From the NCBI GenBank assembly GCA_003988855.1, contig QYAI01000011.1, positions 1 to 64,000 of the forward strand: a stretch of DNA of 64,000 nt. Reading direction: 5' to 3'. The stretch comes from Arachnopeziza araneosa (lineage: Eukaryota > Ascomycota > Leotiomycetes > Helotiales > Arachnopezizaceae). The position numbers and the translations under genes are program-made. Shown here one piece after another: positions 1 through 11,892 of this stretch (positions are counted from its first letter, which is position 1; each line of letters starts with the position of its first letter). A model generated the notes under the pieces. It was not told the DNA's origin and ran no database searches. It saw only the letters and a list, made by a program, of their open reading frames with translations.

Positions 1-1100
1 GGGGGGGTGGGGAGAGGCCGAAGTAGACGAGTTAGGCGAGAGACAAGCTTGTTCGGTGCTGGGCCAGCGCGGACAGAGGAGGGAGGGGAGGGGAGGGGGT
101 CCCCGTAGTGATCGCTTCGCTAGGAGGAGGAGGAAGAGGACGACTGACTGACTGACTGACTGACCGAACCGACTTGGACTTGACTTGACCTGACTGACCA
201 GGGATGGACGGACGGGTGTGAAGGAAGAAAGGAAGAGAGGGATGGGGGGATGTGTGGGAGGGAGGGAGGGAGGGAGGGAGAGCAAGAGAGAGAGAGAGAG
301 TGTGTGTGTGTGTGTGTGAGAGAGAGCAAGCGAGCAAAGAGAGCAAGAGGGCAAGAAGGAGAGAAGAGAAGCCTATCGTTCGAGGGTGGGACTGGGGATG
401 ATCGTGGTCAGCGAAGAATGGAGCCTTTTCCATCAGCAGCAGCAGCAGTGAGTGTGTTGCTGTTGCCCTCCCCATCCAGTCTCATTCAGCCACAGGCGTG
501 GTCGCTTCCCTAGGCCCCTTCTGGCTTGATCGCAGGAGTGGGAACCTTTTTTTTTGTTGGCAGCCCGTCGCTCGTCCAGGGTGTTGATGAGCGCAAACTT
601 TTAGCGCACACCGCAAGGGCCACTACGACGACACTACGACGACACTACGACGACACTACGACGACACTACGACTACACTACAGACCGACCGCCCCCGACC
701 TACACGCACAGTCAGTCCCTCGGTCAGTCCCTCAGTCAGTCCCTCAGTCAGTCCCTCAGTCAGTCCCTCAGTCAGTCAGCCCCTCCGTCAGGCCCTTTAA
801 CCTCTCAACATCAGTCAGGAATCAGTCAGTCAAGTCACTCGCTCTCACCAGCACCTGCTATGCAATACCCCCTCCCCCCCCCCGCAGAAACTGCCCCGAC
901 TGGCCTCCTGGTCCTTCTCTTCTTCCTCCTCGAGCAAGCCGAGCGCGAATGCGCCAAATCCTTCCCCTGTTCTAGGCTAGCAGAGGGGAGGGGCTGGCGT
1001 AGTACTACCACCACCACTACCACCATCACCACCTCTTCTTTCTTGCACATTCAGAACTGACTCTCCCGTCCTCACCAGCCAGAGCACTGCTTCCATCTCG
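1..1100. repeat. Dense simple-sequence repeats, no gene
   Basis: The left edge is a run of low-complexity tracts: a G-rich start, TGAC repeats at about 143-164, GGGA repeats at about 254-280, AG repeats to 300, a TG run at 301-318, a 12-base ACGACACTACGA-type repeat at about 620-676, a 12-base CAGTCCCTCAGT-type repeat at about 709-778, a long C run near 885, and CAC triplets near 1005-1035. Long open frames here (both strands) are translations of these repeats and show no protein-like composition. The tract could be the far upstream region of a gene outside the window or a contig edge; it shows no telomere repeat. Confidence 0.85.
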
Positions 1101-4100
1101 AGATAAAAAATAAAATAAACAATCCATCATCCAAAACCCACTACCCCCCCCCCCAATCCACAAAAACCTGCTACCCCTTCTCCCGACCCTCTTGCCGGCG
1201 GACCCTTCTTTCAGACGACTGACTTCCCGAGCCTGCCCCTCCTCTCCCGGTGCATGTCTGAGCTTGGTGGTCTGAGAACTTTCGCCTGGCTGTTTGAAAA
1301 GCTTTGGTCAAAGCCAGTTGTTTCCTCTTCTAGAGGCTGGATGTCGTCTCCTTGTCGATCCCACACACACACACACACATACATACGCAAGTGATGCGAT
1401 CGGATCTGAGCTGGGATCCCCCGTGAGGTGATTTTCACAGAGTGTCGTCTCGCTTCATCAAATCGTATATTAGCCCCTAGCGAATGAGAACGCCTGCGCT
1501 GCCAGTCCCAGACCTCTTCAACCCGCGGCTGGGACCTTCTTCTAGTGGAGAAACGTGAGAGTTCTCGTTGATAGAGTGGTGGAGCTGGACCACCACAGCC
1601 CAGCCCAGCCCAGCCGCCAGCGGTTCAATCTATCAGTAATTAGTACCTACTCGTTCCGATAGCACTGTACAGTAATCGAGGGAGCCGGAGCCGGCGTCAT
1701 TGCTGGCCAACCACTGCCATTCGAGCCGACCTGAATTCTGGACAGCAGGAAACGCTTGTCTCAACCCATCGTCGAGTGCCCAAAATATACCATCCCCAAC
1801 CAATGCCAGGCGCTTTTGGACAATGGGATCCTGCCTCGGACCATTCTCTATTCTTGTTGCTGGAGTACGCAGCTCCGCGCTTATATTACAGCCGGGACTC
1901 GGGAGAAGCATTCACGCCCCAGGTTTTGAACTTTCGTACGGAGGACATCGGCGCCAATTCTGGGATAGTAACCGCTGTGCCGTAAGCACCAGCGTGCCCC
2001 GTGTCAGGTTGCAGTGGATTTGTGGAGAACCGTCCAAGATAAGCAGGCTAGAAGCGCCGGGACAGAAAGCTTCTCACAGCACGGATCCAACCAAATCCAG
2101 CCTGACGCCGAGCAGATTGTCTGACTGCTCAGAGATGTTCAGCCCCAGATTTCCTGGCTTCTCATCGTGCTATGTCCCGGCCAATGGAAGGACTAATGAC
2201 TAAAGGTGTTAGACACGGCGCTCAAATCTTCTCGGCAAACCCAGCTCGAGAAGAGACGGCAAATTTACTTGGCTGCTTGTTGCAAAACACGCTCCAGCGG
2301 TTTGAGCACGTCAATTCTGGTCTCGAAACTACATATTATCCGATTTCTGGACTTCTTCTCCACGTCACTAATATTGGGGTGCAGCCCGTCCGCACAGAAC
2401 AACGTGAGATGTTTGAGTTAGTGCTTTCGAGTTGCAGAAGAGGCTTGCAGCGGCATGTCGGAATGCAATGCGATGTCGATGAGCTTCGGGACTTGTGCTC
2501 TTCATGCATCATCCCCTCCAGTTCTAATGCATTTTGGCTTTCCCATTCTTAATCACACGTCAATGGCATAAATTATCACAGAAGGTTGAAGGTGCATCTT
2601 CGCTGCAGCTAGTGTTCGTCGGATTGCGAGTATCCAACTTCTGTTTTTGCCATGTTTCGTCGGAAGCAAGTAGACAGCTCTTCGAATATGGGGTGCTGCA
2701 GGTAAGCGTAGTGATGCACGGACAGTCCAAACGTTGAAGGCTGTGGCGAGAAGGGAGATCGTCATCGCTCGCAAGTTATTAATACTTCAAAAAATCTCTT
2801 CAGGAGGTACAGCATTCGGTAGGGGAGATGTCCTCAACCTCACAACATCGGCTTACATTGTCAGTCACTCAAGTTGGTAAGTTTTTTTTCCTCATCCTTG
2901 ATGCTTGAGGATTCGTGCAGGCCCAGAGAAAACGGCTCTGGAGTCTTGTGGGGCCTGCCGTTCTGCACGCGGCGAGGCTCCGACAAACAAGACCATCTAG
3001 GATCATGATTGGGCCAGCCGATGAACTTCTGGCACATGGGCAATCTTCAAGCGACGAGATCGTAAGCCTCACCGAAAACAGGTCCTCTCTCTGGGCCATT
3101 TTGTTTGCTGCTTCGAAATGGTGGTATAGTTGGGAGATATCCCTTTGGACAGATCGGTATTGTACACCGTACTTGTCGTGCAACCTCGCTCGGTCGAGCT
3201 CCAAGAAGCATGGCGACCTTTGGGATCCACACCGAGGAGGTATGATTCGATGACCGCGTCGGTACTGGAAGCAGCTTTTGGCATTCCGTAGCCACATAAG
3301 GTTTACCTCAATCAGGAGATACCAGGTTTCCTTCCTGCTTCTTGCCCATGACAAACTTTCAAAGGGCTGAATGGGAAGAGCTTGTGACAACAGGTGGTCC
3401 AGGTAAAGCCGAGGAATTCGTGGACGAAAAGGACTGGCTAGCGGATCAGAGGAGCTCTTTCCGGCCTTCTCAAACAATCCCTTTATTTGCTCCGACCCTG
3501 AAAATGATTGCTGAAGATGGTCAAATCTTCCAACTGATCAATTACATCCAATTGTTACACGAGTAATGAACTGATGTCACGCTTCCATTCCTGGTGAAGC
3601 TGCCCATTTCCACCTCACCACGATGCAAGGAACAACGAGAAACCTGACACAACATACCGTTGGATCGCATTTCCTATTGGTTTCCATCTCAGATTGTGAG
3701 AACAACGCTGGTGTCTCATCTGACCTCGGTTCTCCTGGGCAGAGTTATGTCGTTTTACAGACCCGTTTAGATATCGAGGCGCAAACTTCTGTCAGCAGCT
3801 GCCATTGAAGAGAAGTGTGGCTTTGGCTCCGCGCTCTTCCTCTTCCAAGGCGAGTATCGCATTTCAGTGTTCGCGTTGCGAATGGAAAAGAGACGGAGAA
3901 AGGCAGCATCAAACCTCTATCAAAGGTCAAGAAAGCCTTCAATATCGAAATGATTTCAGGTCAATTCCGTAATTCCCGAGCCTGAAGCTCTGCCTGCCAC
4001 TAATGCGGCTCCCCGAGACACATACTGTAACCTTCAGATCACTCGAAAGGAAGACAAGGATGATCTGATAGCTGCTCCATCATGGTTATTCTGTACGAGA

Positions 4101-6492
4101 TCACCTCATTGAAAGTAAGCTCCCTGCAAGAATTAATTCCGAACCCATTCTCGGCTTGCGGGGGGGGAGTAAAAAGCAGTTCTCCTAGTTTGATTACGCT
4201 TCCATCTCTTGGCCTCGATTTGCGAAGAGTCGTAAAGGTTAGCCATGAATCAAGTTGTCTCACTCTTCATCTCGTGAGAAACCATTGGGAATACGTGACC
4301 CACGTATTGTGAAATCTCACCGCCTCATTACCATCCCCTGCTTCCTTCACGCCTTTTTTCTTATCCAGACTCTCTTTCCACTCCCGGCAGCGGTCCCTGC
4401 AGCCATCGAAGACATGACCACCCTAGCTGCGCGCCACAAGAGCACTTGCATGCATGGTTTCTAATGCAGAGTGCCGCGCTGCACAGCAAAAACAAGGCCA
4501 ATCATCGGAGAAACCGACCCCAAGGAAAAGTTGGATACGACAGGGGGGCCTTAGCCTGTTTCAGGCCTTCGAAAGACCGATCAAGAAGGCTCCTCAGGAG
4601 GTCCAAAGTCGGTGGGAGCGATTCGAGAGACTCCAAATCTTTTCCAGAGACCCGGATGATGAATGGTCTCGACCTGACCAACGTTGGCTCGCGGCCTATC
4701 AGACGGCAAAAGCCCCTCACTGATGGCGTAGATCACGTCCCAATATTCAGTGGGTTTCGTCAAGTTACCCCAATCACCATCAACCACGTCAACGAGCCAC
4801 TTGTCGCGAGTCGCAACGCCTGTTCTTACACCCCTCTCGGATTTGGCGTCCAGGATCGAACCTTTAGCCAACAGCGGCCCCACTCCAGCTAATGTAAACC
4901 CCACCACTGAGCAGAACAAGGGGAACAAGGGAACCAAGACAGCGCAGCCTTGCGAGCCTTGTGAGCCTTGCAGGTTGGAGATTGGGTTGAGTGCAACGGA
5001 TGAGGGCGGCCTCTCGTTCCGTGATGGTGATGCCCGTGTTGCGTTGAGCTGAAGCATTTCCAGAGCAGGACCGCGTGTGGTATGACGGCAATCTTCAGCA
5101 GGGAGGACTCGTCGAGTGCGCTCTCCATAAGGCAAGTCAGCAGAATCGCGAACTGCAACCCCGTTCGCCGTGGCTGAGACTTCCATGGCAGGTTGGGTCA
5201 TCACGGCCAATCATGCGCTGCAGGAGTCAACGCACGACATCTCGACAGCTCGACCATTCCCGTGGGGGAAAGCGGCGGCTCGATGGTGTTGTACTAAATT
5301 TCAACAATATCCCTTCACAACCAGTCACCGTGGGCCGAGGAGCTGGAGGTCACGAACAGAGGGTCAGGCCTCCAAGGAAGACCAAACGCCAATCCACGTA
5401 AGTTTCCGGGCGTAGATTGTTTTCGCAATCCATTGTGATTCAGGTGTTGGCACAATGGCGTTCTTCCAAAGCTCCTAGCGTCACCCACACCGCTTTTCTA
5501 TTTGTAGCGTGAGCATGATTCGCTGGCTTCCTTGAGTCCGAATCTCGAGATAGAGAGTGGCCACATTGTCGGCCTGGATCGAATCAGGAGCCAGGCTGTT
5601 CCTTTGCCCAGGTCCTGCTTATCTTCTCAGCGACGGATCGGAAAGATGGGTATCTGACCGAAACCCTCTCGGACATGAGCTGAAAGAGGAAACTTGAGGA
5701 TGCCCACGCGAATTCACATCCAGATGGTGTCCGCGGCCTACAGTAGCTCCATCGAACACACTGAGTGATGTGTAGATTGTGACCACCCTCCTCGCCATTG
5801 TCGCTGAGAATAGCCTCAATCCTTTTCGTCTCCCGAACAGGAGCGATCCTCAGTTCGAGAGGTGCAAGGGCTCGCCATCCTGACTCCATGGGTTGTGAAA
5901 ATCCTGCCGGTTGGTGGGGCTAACGTCCTGCAAAAGCTGGCGGATGCTCCCGTATTCTGGCCGCGCGAGGAAGTGTGCAAGGCGAGTCGCTGTGTTCATT
6001 CTCGTGATCATCACATGGAAGCGCTTCCTCAAGGGAAATGCTCTCATGGACCAGACAATGTAACTCTTGTGTCCCAGAAGATGCAGAATCGGTTGAGTTT
6101 TATATTGCTCTGCAGCCATCGAGTGTGCTTGTGCCCCCCCCCCAACGGCGAGGAGGGGTTGATCTGCCCCCGAAGCATGTCCGGCCGGCCGCTGTTATGC
6201 TCGACATAATTGCGTTTCTGGGGTCATTGATTCGATCCCTGGTGCCATCGACGCTGTCGGCGGGTTGATACTGCATTTGCATTGCGCCAGCCCTTTCGCC
6301 TCCGAACGTCGCGTAACAAAACCATCCATGACTGTGGATTCTTTTAACATTGGATGATTTGGGCTGGTGTGGTGTTCGGCTGGATGAAATGGGATGGGAG
6401 AAACGCTCCCACCAGCCCAAATTTAGGTGAAATGGGAAAATGGAGTCTGCACGTGCTCAGGCATCACTTTCCTGTTACGGATCCCCTCTCCA
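1101..6492. other. Gene-poor stretch, no convincing gene
   Basis: I find no recognisable gene here. There are C runs at about 1144-1156 and 6136-6144, an AC run at about 1362-1379, and short direct repeats at about 4910-4985. Open frames are short, overlap on both strands and lack conserved motifs. The only part with a hint of former coding is 4.5-6.2 kb on the minus strand, listed separately. Confidence 0.6.
4502..6209 (-). pseudogene. Possible decayed minus-strand coding region
   Basis: Three successive minus-strand open frames (about 6119-5850, 5889-5584 and 5210-4581) read like pieces of one protein in different phases. The last, of about 209 residues, has a hydrophobic stretch (near FPLFCSVVGFTLAGVGPLL) followed by a well-mixed, protein-like tail with W, Y and D-rich segments. 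The first contains an ARPEYGSIRQLLQD-like segment. Stop codons and frame changes separate them and I could not build clean exon junctions. It may be a decayed membrane-protein gene, an intron-rich gene that I failed to resolve, or chance. I assign no function. Confidence 0.25.
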
Positions 6493-6498
6493 ACGCGT
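6493..6498. promoter_or_regulatory. MluI cell-cycle box (ACGCGT)
   Basis: A perfect palindromic ACGCGT lies 53 bases upstream of the BRCT gene's start codon. In ascomycete yeasts this is the binding site of the MBF complex, which drives G1/S genes; a role here is inferred from the position and from the repair-type product. Confidence 0.45.
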
Positions 6499-6550
6499 CT
6501 CATATCTTGCTGGCGCATATCCGTAAACAACGAGCTCATGGAAAACCAAC

Positions 6551-7450
6551 ATGAAAAACCCTTCAGTTCCCTCGGTGGCCCAGCCGCAATTTGGAGCACA
6601 TTTTGACGCTTGGAACTCGTCTTCAACAGGCCATCAGCGGGCGGAGAACCGTTTGGGAGGCTCAACGGGATGGCGTCAATCCAGATCCATGAAACTATCC
6701 CACCAATTTAAGAGTGGTGATACTGGGGGACAGCGAATCGCGGATCAAGTTGGCGCGGGTTCTGAACACTGGGACGAGAAAGTAAAGGCCGTGATTCCGA
6801 AAGATGTCAGGGAGAGGGCAAGAGTCAGTGTAGCAGATATGCTGGTTAGAAATGTCCAGAAAGGTAGTGTGCTTTGATAAAGGAGAGAATAACTGCTAAC
6901 GAGATCAAAGTACCTTCGACCAGTTTGTCCGAGGACTTGTTGATGGCAAAAAGACAACGGGAAGACGTCTCGAATGAACAGGAGAAACTGAGCCACAGAA
7001 CTAGAGTTTTTCAAGGTCTTATGATTTATATCAATGGCAGCACCTACCCATTGGTTTCAGACCACAAACTCAAGCATATGCTGGCAGAGAACGGTGCCAA
7101 GGTATCTATTCACCTAGGCAGGAAATTAGTAACTCATGTCATCCTGGGAAACCCTAACATTTCGGGGAATGGAGCAGGAGGCGGTCTTTCGGGAAGCAAA
7201 TTGCAGAAGGAAATTCAGAGAGTAAGAGGCCGTGGTGTAAAGTTTGTCGGGGTTGAATGGTAGGTGTTCTGACTTCTTGTTGGAATAGTACTCACTCTTT
7301 CTTTACAGGGTTCTTGAAAGTATGAAAGCAGGCAAAAGATTATCAGAAGCGCCATTCTCGAAGCTCAAAATCGCAGCCTGCACTCAACGAAGCGTTTATG
7401 GTTTACTCAAGAAGACTGATAGTACAGACGCCGACACATTGGAACTTTGA
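6551..7450 (+). CDS. Stand-alone Rev1-type BRCT-domain protein
   Basis: Three exons (6551-6863, 6911-7259, 7309-7450) give 267 residues. The first intron has a TGCTAAC branch point, and both junctions keep the frame. Residues about 138-232 form a BRCT domain: it starts VFQGLMIYING and ends GVEWVLESMKAGKRL, which is closest to the BRCT domain of the translesion scaffold REV1. Unlike REV1 there is no Y-family polymerase downstream; the protein stops 35 residues after the domain. The tail contains TQRSVYGLLKKT, similar to a PCNA-interacting box (Q-x-x-hydrophobic, then two bulky residues, here Leu-Leu rather than aromatic). The N-terminal 100 residues are polar and look disordered. A DNA-damage role is inferred from the domain. 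An upstream exon cannot be ruled out. Confidence 0.75.
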
Positions 7451-7749
7451 AACAACTGATGATCACGATTACTTTCCATCCTTGTCTTTTGATGAATTAA
7501 TCTATGCATATGGGAGGCTATGGTTAGGTTATGGGAAGCATTAGGAAAGGAGCATACCAGACGAACAATAGGAAAAGGGGTTTTGCATACTATTAGGGAG
7601 CATTAACGGTTAGGTAATCTCTAAAATTATCACGGCTAGACACGAGACTCTTCACTAGGCTGAAGATCGCAGCTTTTAAGAAGCAAAAATTGAATTTCAT
7701 AAACGTCTAGACCCTGATATCATGCCAAACGCCCAGTGATTAAACCTAC

Positions 7750-8836
7750 TTAATGTTCCTTCAACCAAGCTAGCATCTGATCAAAAGCTTCAGCCTGTGC
7801 CACCTTAATGTTCTCTTGCTCATACTCTCCAACCGTTGCAAAACCATGAGGAACTCCCGAGTAAGTCTTGAACTCGCACTCAATCTTGCCTTCCTTCAAC
7901 GACTTCTCTCCATGCTCTTGTATGTCAATTGGAAATAGTTGATCATTCTCCACACACACAAAAGCCAGTGGTGCCTTTGTGCTTTCAAAATCTTCCCTGG
8001 TTACCAGAGTCGCATGGGCAATCGCTCCAGCCTTGATATAAGGGCCTTTCTTCACCACGCCTGCTTCCTCATCTTTGACTGGCTGGCCCCATCCTACCGT
8101 CTCCGGTTTCTCGCCAGCCAGAAGTAAAGTCATGCGTCCTCCAAAGCAGTATCCCACGGAATAAATGCCACCTCCATTTGCAATAGCATCGGCGAATTCA
8201 TCCTTGGCTGCCTCGATGACCTTTAAAATAGTAGGAAGAACCTTCTCTGGAGTTTGCCTTGCCAACCACATATCAATTTGAAAACTCTTTGCCGTATCTG
8301 CTAAACGAAGCTTCAATTGTTCGATGATAGATGGATCTTTTTCTTCCTCGTATGTTGCGGTTCCTGGTAATGGGTCGTTTAAAAACATATCTGGCAAGAT
8401 TACAAGAAAGCCCTCCTTGGCGTATCTATCCGCCTGGATCTGATTGTTTTCTGAGTGGAGGCCTGTCGCTCCAGTAAGGAAGAGGAGAAGTTTGGATGGT
8501 GTATGAGGATAGTCTGCAGGCTTCGATATGTACACATGAATTCCTCCTAGTTGTGTCATCTCTCCCGACGGCCCTACGCCAAATGCTGATGCAAGTTAGT
8601 CTAGCTATTGCATCAAAAGACTGCAATAAGAATTCTCACGAGTTGCCCGATCCTTCACGCAATGTTCCTAATGAATCGTTAGAGATTTGCCCAAGCAGTA
8701 GAAACTACTTATAGCTTACTCCAAGACTTGCACCACTCTGAGCACGAGTATCGCCTGGAATGAGGCTCTCCTTCACTTGTTCTTGCTCCTCTGCATCATT
8801 CTCCGGGGCTTTAGTTGCAACTTCGGGTTCTGCCAT
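7750..8836 (-). CDS. Dienelactone hydrolase family protein
   Basis: Three exons on the minus strand (8836-8720, 8667-8640, 8585-7750) give 326 residues; the 28-base middle exon restores EHCVKDRAT followed by PFGVGPSGE, the usual start of this fungal family. The fold is an alpha/beta hydrolase. The nucleophile is Cys195 in GYCFGG, and the remaining triad is probably the Asp in VCVENDQLFP and the His in GVPHGF. Family members open lactone or ester rings, or act on other small esters; the substrate is not visible. There is no signal peptide, so it is probably cytosolic. The first 40 residues are acidic and glutamine-rich. It is divergent from RPA1, with only about 210 bases between start codons, so the promoter is probably shared. 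Confidence 0.88.
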
Positions 8837-8971
8837 ATTGAATCGCTGCTTGGTGGTGACTCCGGAAGGAGATGATGTCTGCCTAGGACAATGAGGATAA
8901 TACCTTTCTTACGTAGAGGGGAGGGGTTGGTGGGGTGTTAAAGCGGCAACCTCTTTACACGAGAAACCTCG

Positions 8972-8990
8972 ACGCGTATTTCCAACGCGA
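8972..8990. promoter_or_regulatory. MluI cell-cycle box pair upstream of RPA1
   Basis: A perfect ACGCGT at 8972-8977 is followed by a half-matching ACGCGA at 8985-8990, about 60-75 bases before the RPA1 start codon. MBF binding to such boxes controls S-phase genes, including replication protein A genes, in yeasts. Because the promoter is bidirectional, the dienelactone hydrolase may be affected too. Confidence 0.6.
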
Positions 8991-9047
8991 CTTTATCAGC
9001 ACCTCATCTCAAGAGGCAAATCCGAAAGCAGAATACAATCTTCCAAG

Positions 9048-11080
9048 ATGGCAAACGTCGAAGCAGCCCGTTCTCAAATCACACAAGGTGCCTTGAAGTA
9101 GGAATCTATCCCTCGTCTTTGGCTCTGCTAATCTCTTCAGTGCTATCTTCAATGACCCTGAAAACCTCCAGCGAGACTATCCGGTTCCAATATGTCAGTG
9201 TGTACAAATCAAGACTCTGGCATCAACCAGTGAAGGTGCTCCAGAAAGATATCGTCTCGTCTTGAGTGATGTCAAGAACTTTGTGCAGAGCATGCTCGCC
9301 ACTCGTGAGTCTCCAAAGCTCTATGAGACTGTACAGTTCTAACGTACATTCAGAGGCAAATCATGTCATGCACGATGGAAAGCTAAAGAAAGGATCCATC
9401 GTTCGACTGAAACAGTTTCAGGCAAATGCAGTCAAGGGCAAGAGGTCAGTGAAGCCGTGCTGCTTTGTAGGACTCCGGAATTAACATTCTTAGAATTCTC
9501 ATCATCTTAGATATCGAAGTAATCGAGAACCTGGGGGAACCTGACAAGATTGGAGAGCCAACTGCTGTGATGGTAAAGGAAGAAGAGGATGCCAAACCGG
9601 TAAATACGGCCATTGGTGGAAGTGGCTTTTACGGAAACAAAGTACAAGAGCCAGTTAAACAAGAGCAGCGATCTCTCCCATCACGATCCGGACCATCTAG
9701 TTCTTCTTCGCACGCCAGCATATACCCCATTGAAGGCCTCTCTCCTTACGCGCATAAGTGGACTATCAAAGCTCGAGTTACACATAAATCAGACATCAAA
9801 ACATGGCACAAGCCGAACAGTGAAGGAAAGTTATTTAGTGTCAATCTTCTAGATGAAAGTGGCGAGATCAGGGCAACTGGATTCAACGAGCAATGTGACC
9901 AACTCTATGACTTATTCGAAGAAGGCTCGGTCTATTACATCTCGAGCCCATGTCGAGTTCAACTGGCTAAAAAGCAGTTCTCAAACATCCCGAATGATTA
10001 CGAGTTGACTTTTGAACGAGACACTGTTGTGGAGAAGGCTGAAGATCAAGAGAACGTTCCTCAAGTTCGGTACAATTTCACGAATATTGCGGCTCTTCAA
10101 GAAATCGAAAAGGATTCAACTATCGATGTCATTGGTGTCCTGAAGGACGTGGCTGATGTAGATCAAATTACATCTAAATCTACACAAAAACCCTACGACA
10201 AGCGTGACCTTACACTTGTCGACGACAGCGGTTTTTCCGTAAAGTTGACGATTTGGGGGAAAACTGCCACCGCATTCGATACCAATCCCGAATCGATCGT
10301 TGCCTTTAAGGGAGCAAAGGTCTCGGATTTTGGTGGTCGTAGTCTAAGTCTTCTCTCATCTGGTTCAATGGCAATCGATCCCGATATCCCAGAAGCTCAC
10401 AAGCTGAAAGGATGGTACGATTCTGAAGGTCGAATGGACTCTTTCAACTCTCATCAGAACATGGCCGGTGCCTCCGGTGCCGGTGGTCGTAAGGATGACA
10501 CGAAGACCATTGCCCAGGTTCAAGATGAGAATCTCGGTATGCAAGAGAATCCAGATTACTTCTCCGTAAAAGCTACCGTCGTCTACATCAAGAAGGACAA
10601 CTTCGCCTACCCTGCCTGCTTGAGCGAAGGCTGCAACAAAAAAGTCACAGAAATGGGAGACGGAACTTGGCGCTGTGAAAAGTGCGACATCAACCATCCT
10701 CGTCCAGAATACCGCTATATCCTCTCTCTGAATGTAAATGATCATACTGGTCAGTTGTGGCTGAGCTGCTTCGATGATGTGGGCCGCATGGTCATGGGCG
10801 TGCATGGAAATGAGCTCACGGAGATGAAGGAGAATGATACCCAGGCTATGGATAAACAGTTTGAGGCCGCGATCTGCAAGACTTATATGTTCAAAGTTAG
10901 GGCCAAGATGGACAGTTTCCAAGACCAACAGAGGCAAGTTGATTCCTAAGCTCTTTACTTATGATGTCTAATCAAAAACATAGAGTTCGATATCAGATCA
11001 TAGGTGCTATTCCAATCAACTTTTCGGTTGAAGCAAGGAAGTTGGCGGAACTCATCAAAGCTTATAATATCAATGAATGA
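9048..11080 (+). CDS. RFA1: Replication protein A large subunit
   Basis: Five exons (9048-9097, 9141-9304, 9354-9444, 9494-10933, 10984-11080) encode 613 residues, the normal length for RPA70. This subunit of the RPA trimer coats single-stranded DNA in replication, repair and recombination. The N-terminal OB fold (about 1-110) is followed by a disordered linker, DNA-binding folds A and B (about 175-410), and the C-terminal fold C with its zinc ribbon: Cys477, Cys482, Cys496 and Cys499 (C-x4-C...C-x2-C). The last intron begins with GC, not GT; using it gives the conserved ending QQRVRYQIIGA...ELIKAYNINE, whereas the nearby GT donor puts the tail out of frame. MluI cell-cycle boxes lie just upstream. 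Confidence 0.96.
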
Positions 11081-11892
11081 GTTGACTCTACTCATCACCC
11101 TCGAAATATCTCATTGGATGGTATGGGTATTGGTATGCATAATATTGGGAGTAGAACCTACAAAGGAAGTGGTATTTGGTGTAGATTAAATGAATGTCAC
11201 GCGAGTTTGGTATGCTATGGGATAATGGGGTGAGCTTTCGGCGTTGGGGAAATGAAAGCAAGCATGCATACATCGTGAGCGCCCAGTAAGCTTGAATCGA
11301 TGGATGGAATATACTGTGTAGAAACGATTTATTCTCCGGTGATGTTTGTTTGCCTTTTTGTGAACTGAGCTAGGCTTGGAGCTTGAATGGAAGAAGTGAA
11401 GAAGTGAGATAGATCTGATGATACTATTTAGTGTATTAACCGAACTAGAAACACTCTTTGCGCACTGAACATGACTTGGAGTAATTAGAGTGATTTGAAT
11501 GACAGGACTGTCGTGTAGTGCGCGAGTTGAGTCGATCCATTAAGCCGTATTGGCTGCTGCAAACTTGAATTTGACTCGGTCTTGTTTATGTACAAGATAA
11601 TACAACATAAGACTAAATTATCTCACAGGTCTATAATTCAGAAGCATTGCATCGGCGAATCATTGATTATACAGGTTTATTTGTTTCCATGCATGGATTA
11701 GGTGTGGATATCTATAGATCTTCACCAACTTCTTTCTCTCCATGCTAAAAGATTGCAACGCCGCTGTTTGGAGATGCATGCATGCAAGTAAGCACGTTGA
11801 ATGTGCCCTTAATTCCCCTTCGCCAGATAATGTTGAAGATTCCCATGTTCAAGTCAGCGCTCCAGCTGCCTTCATAAATATGCAGAAAAGGT
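11081..11892. other. Convergent 3' intergenic region
   Basis: AT-rich spacer between the 3' ends of RPA1 and the C1-THF synthase gene. No protein-like frame or RNA gene was seen; it presumably holds both 3' untranslated regions. Confidence 0.6.

Noticed and set aside
32..475. Minus-strand frame of 147 residues in the left repeats
   Set aside because: It is a translation of TG/AG/GGGA simple repeats, rich in Ser, His, Leu and Pro with no domain.
10365..10937. 190-residue minus-strand frame inside RPA1
   Set aside because: It is antisense to the well-supported RPA1 coding exon and shows no conserved motif.
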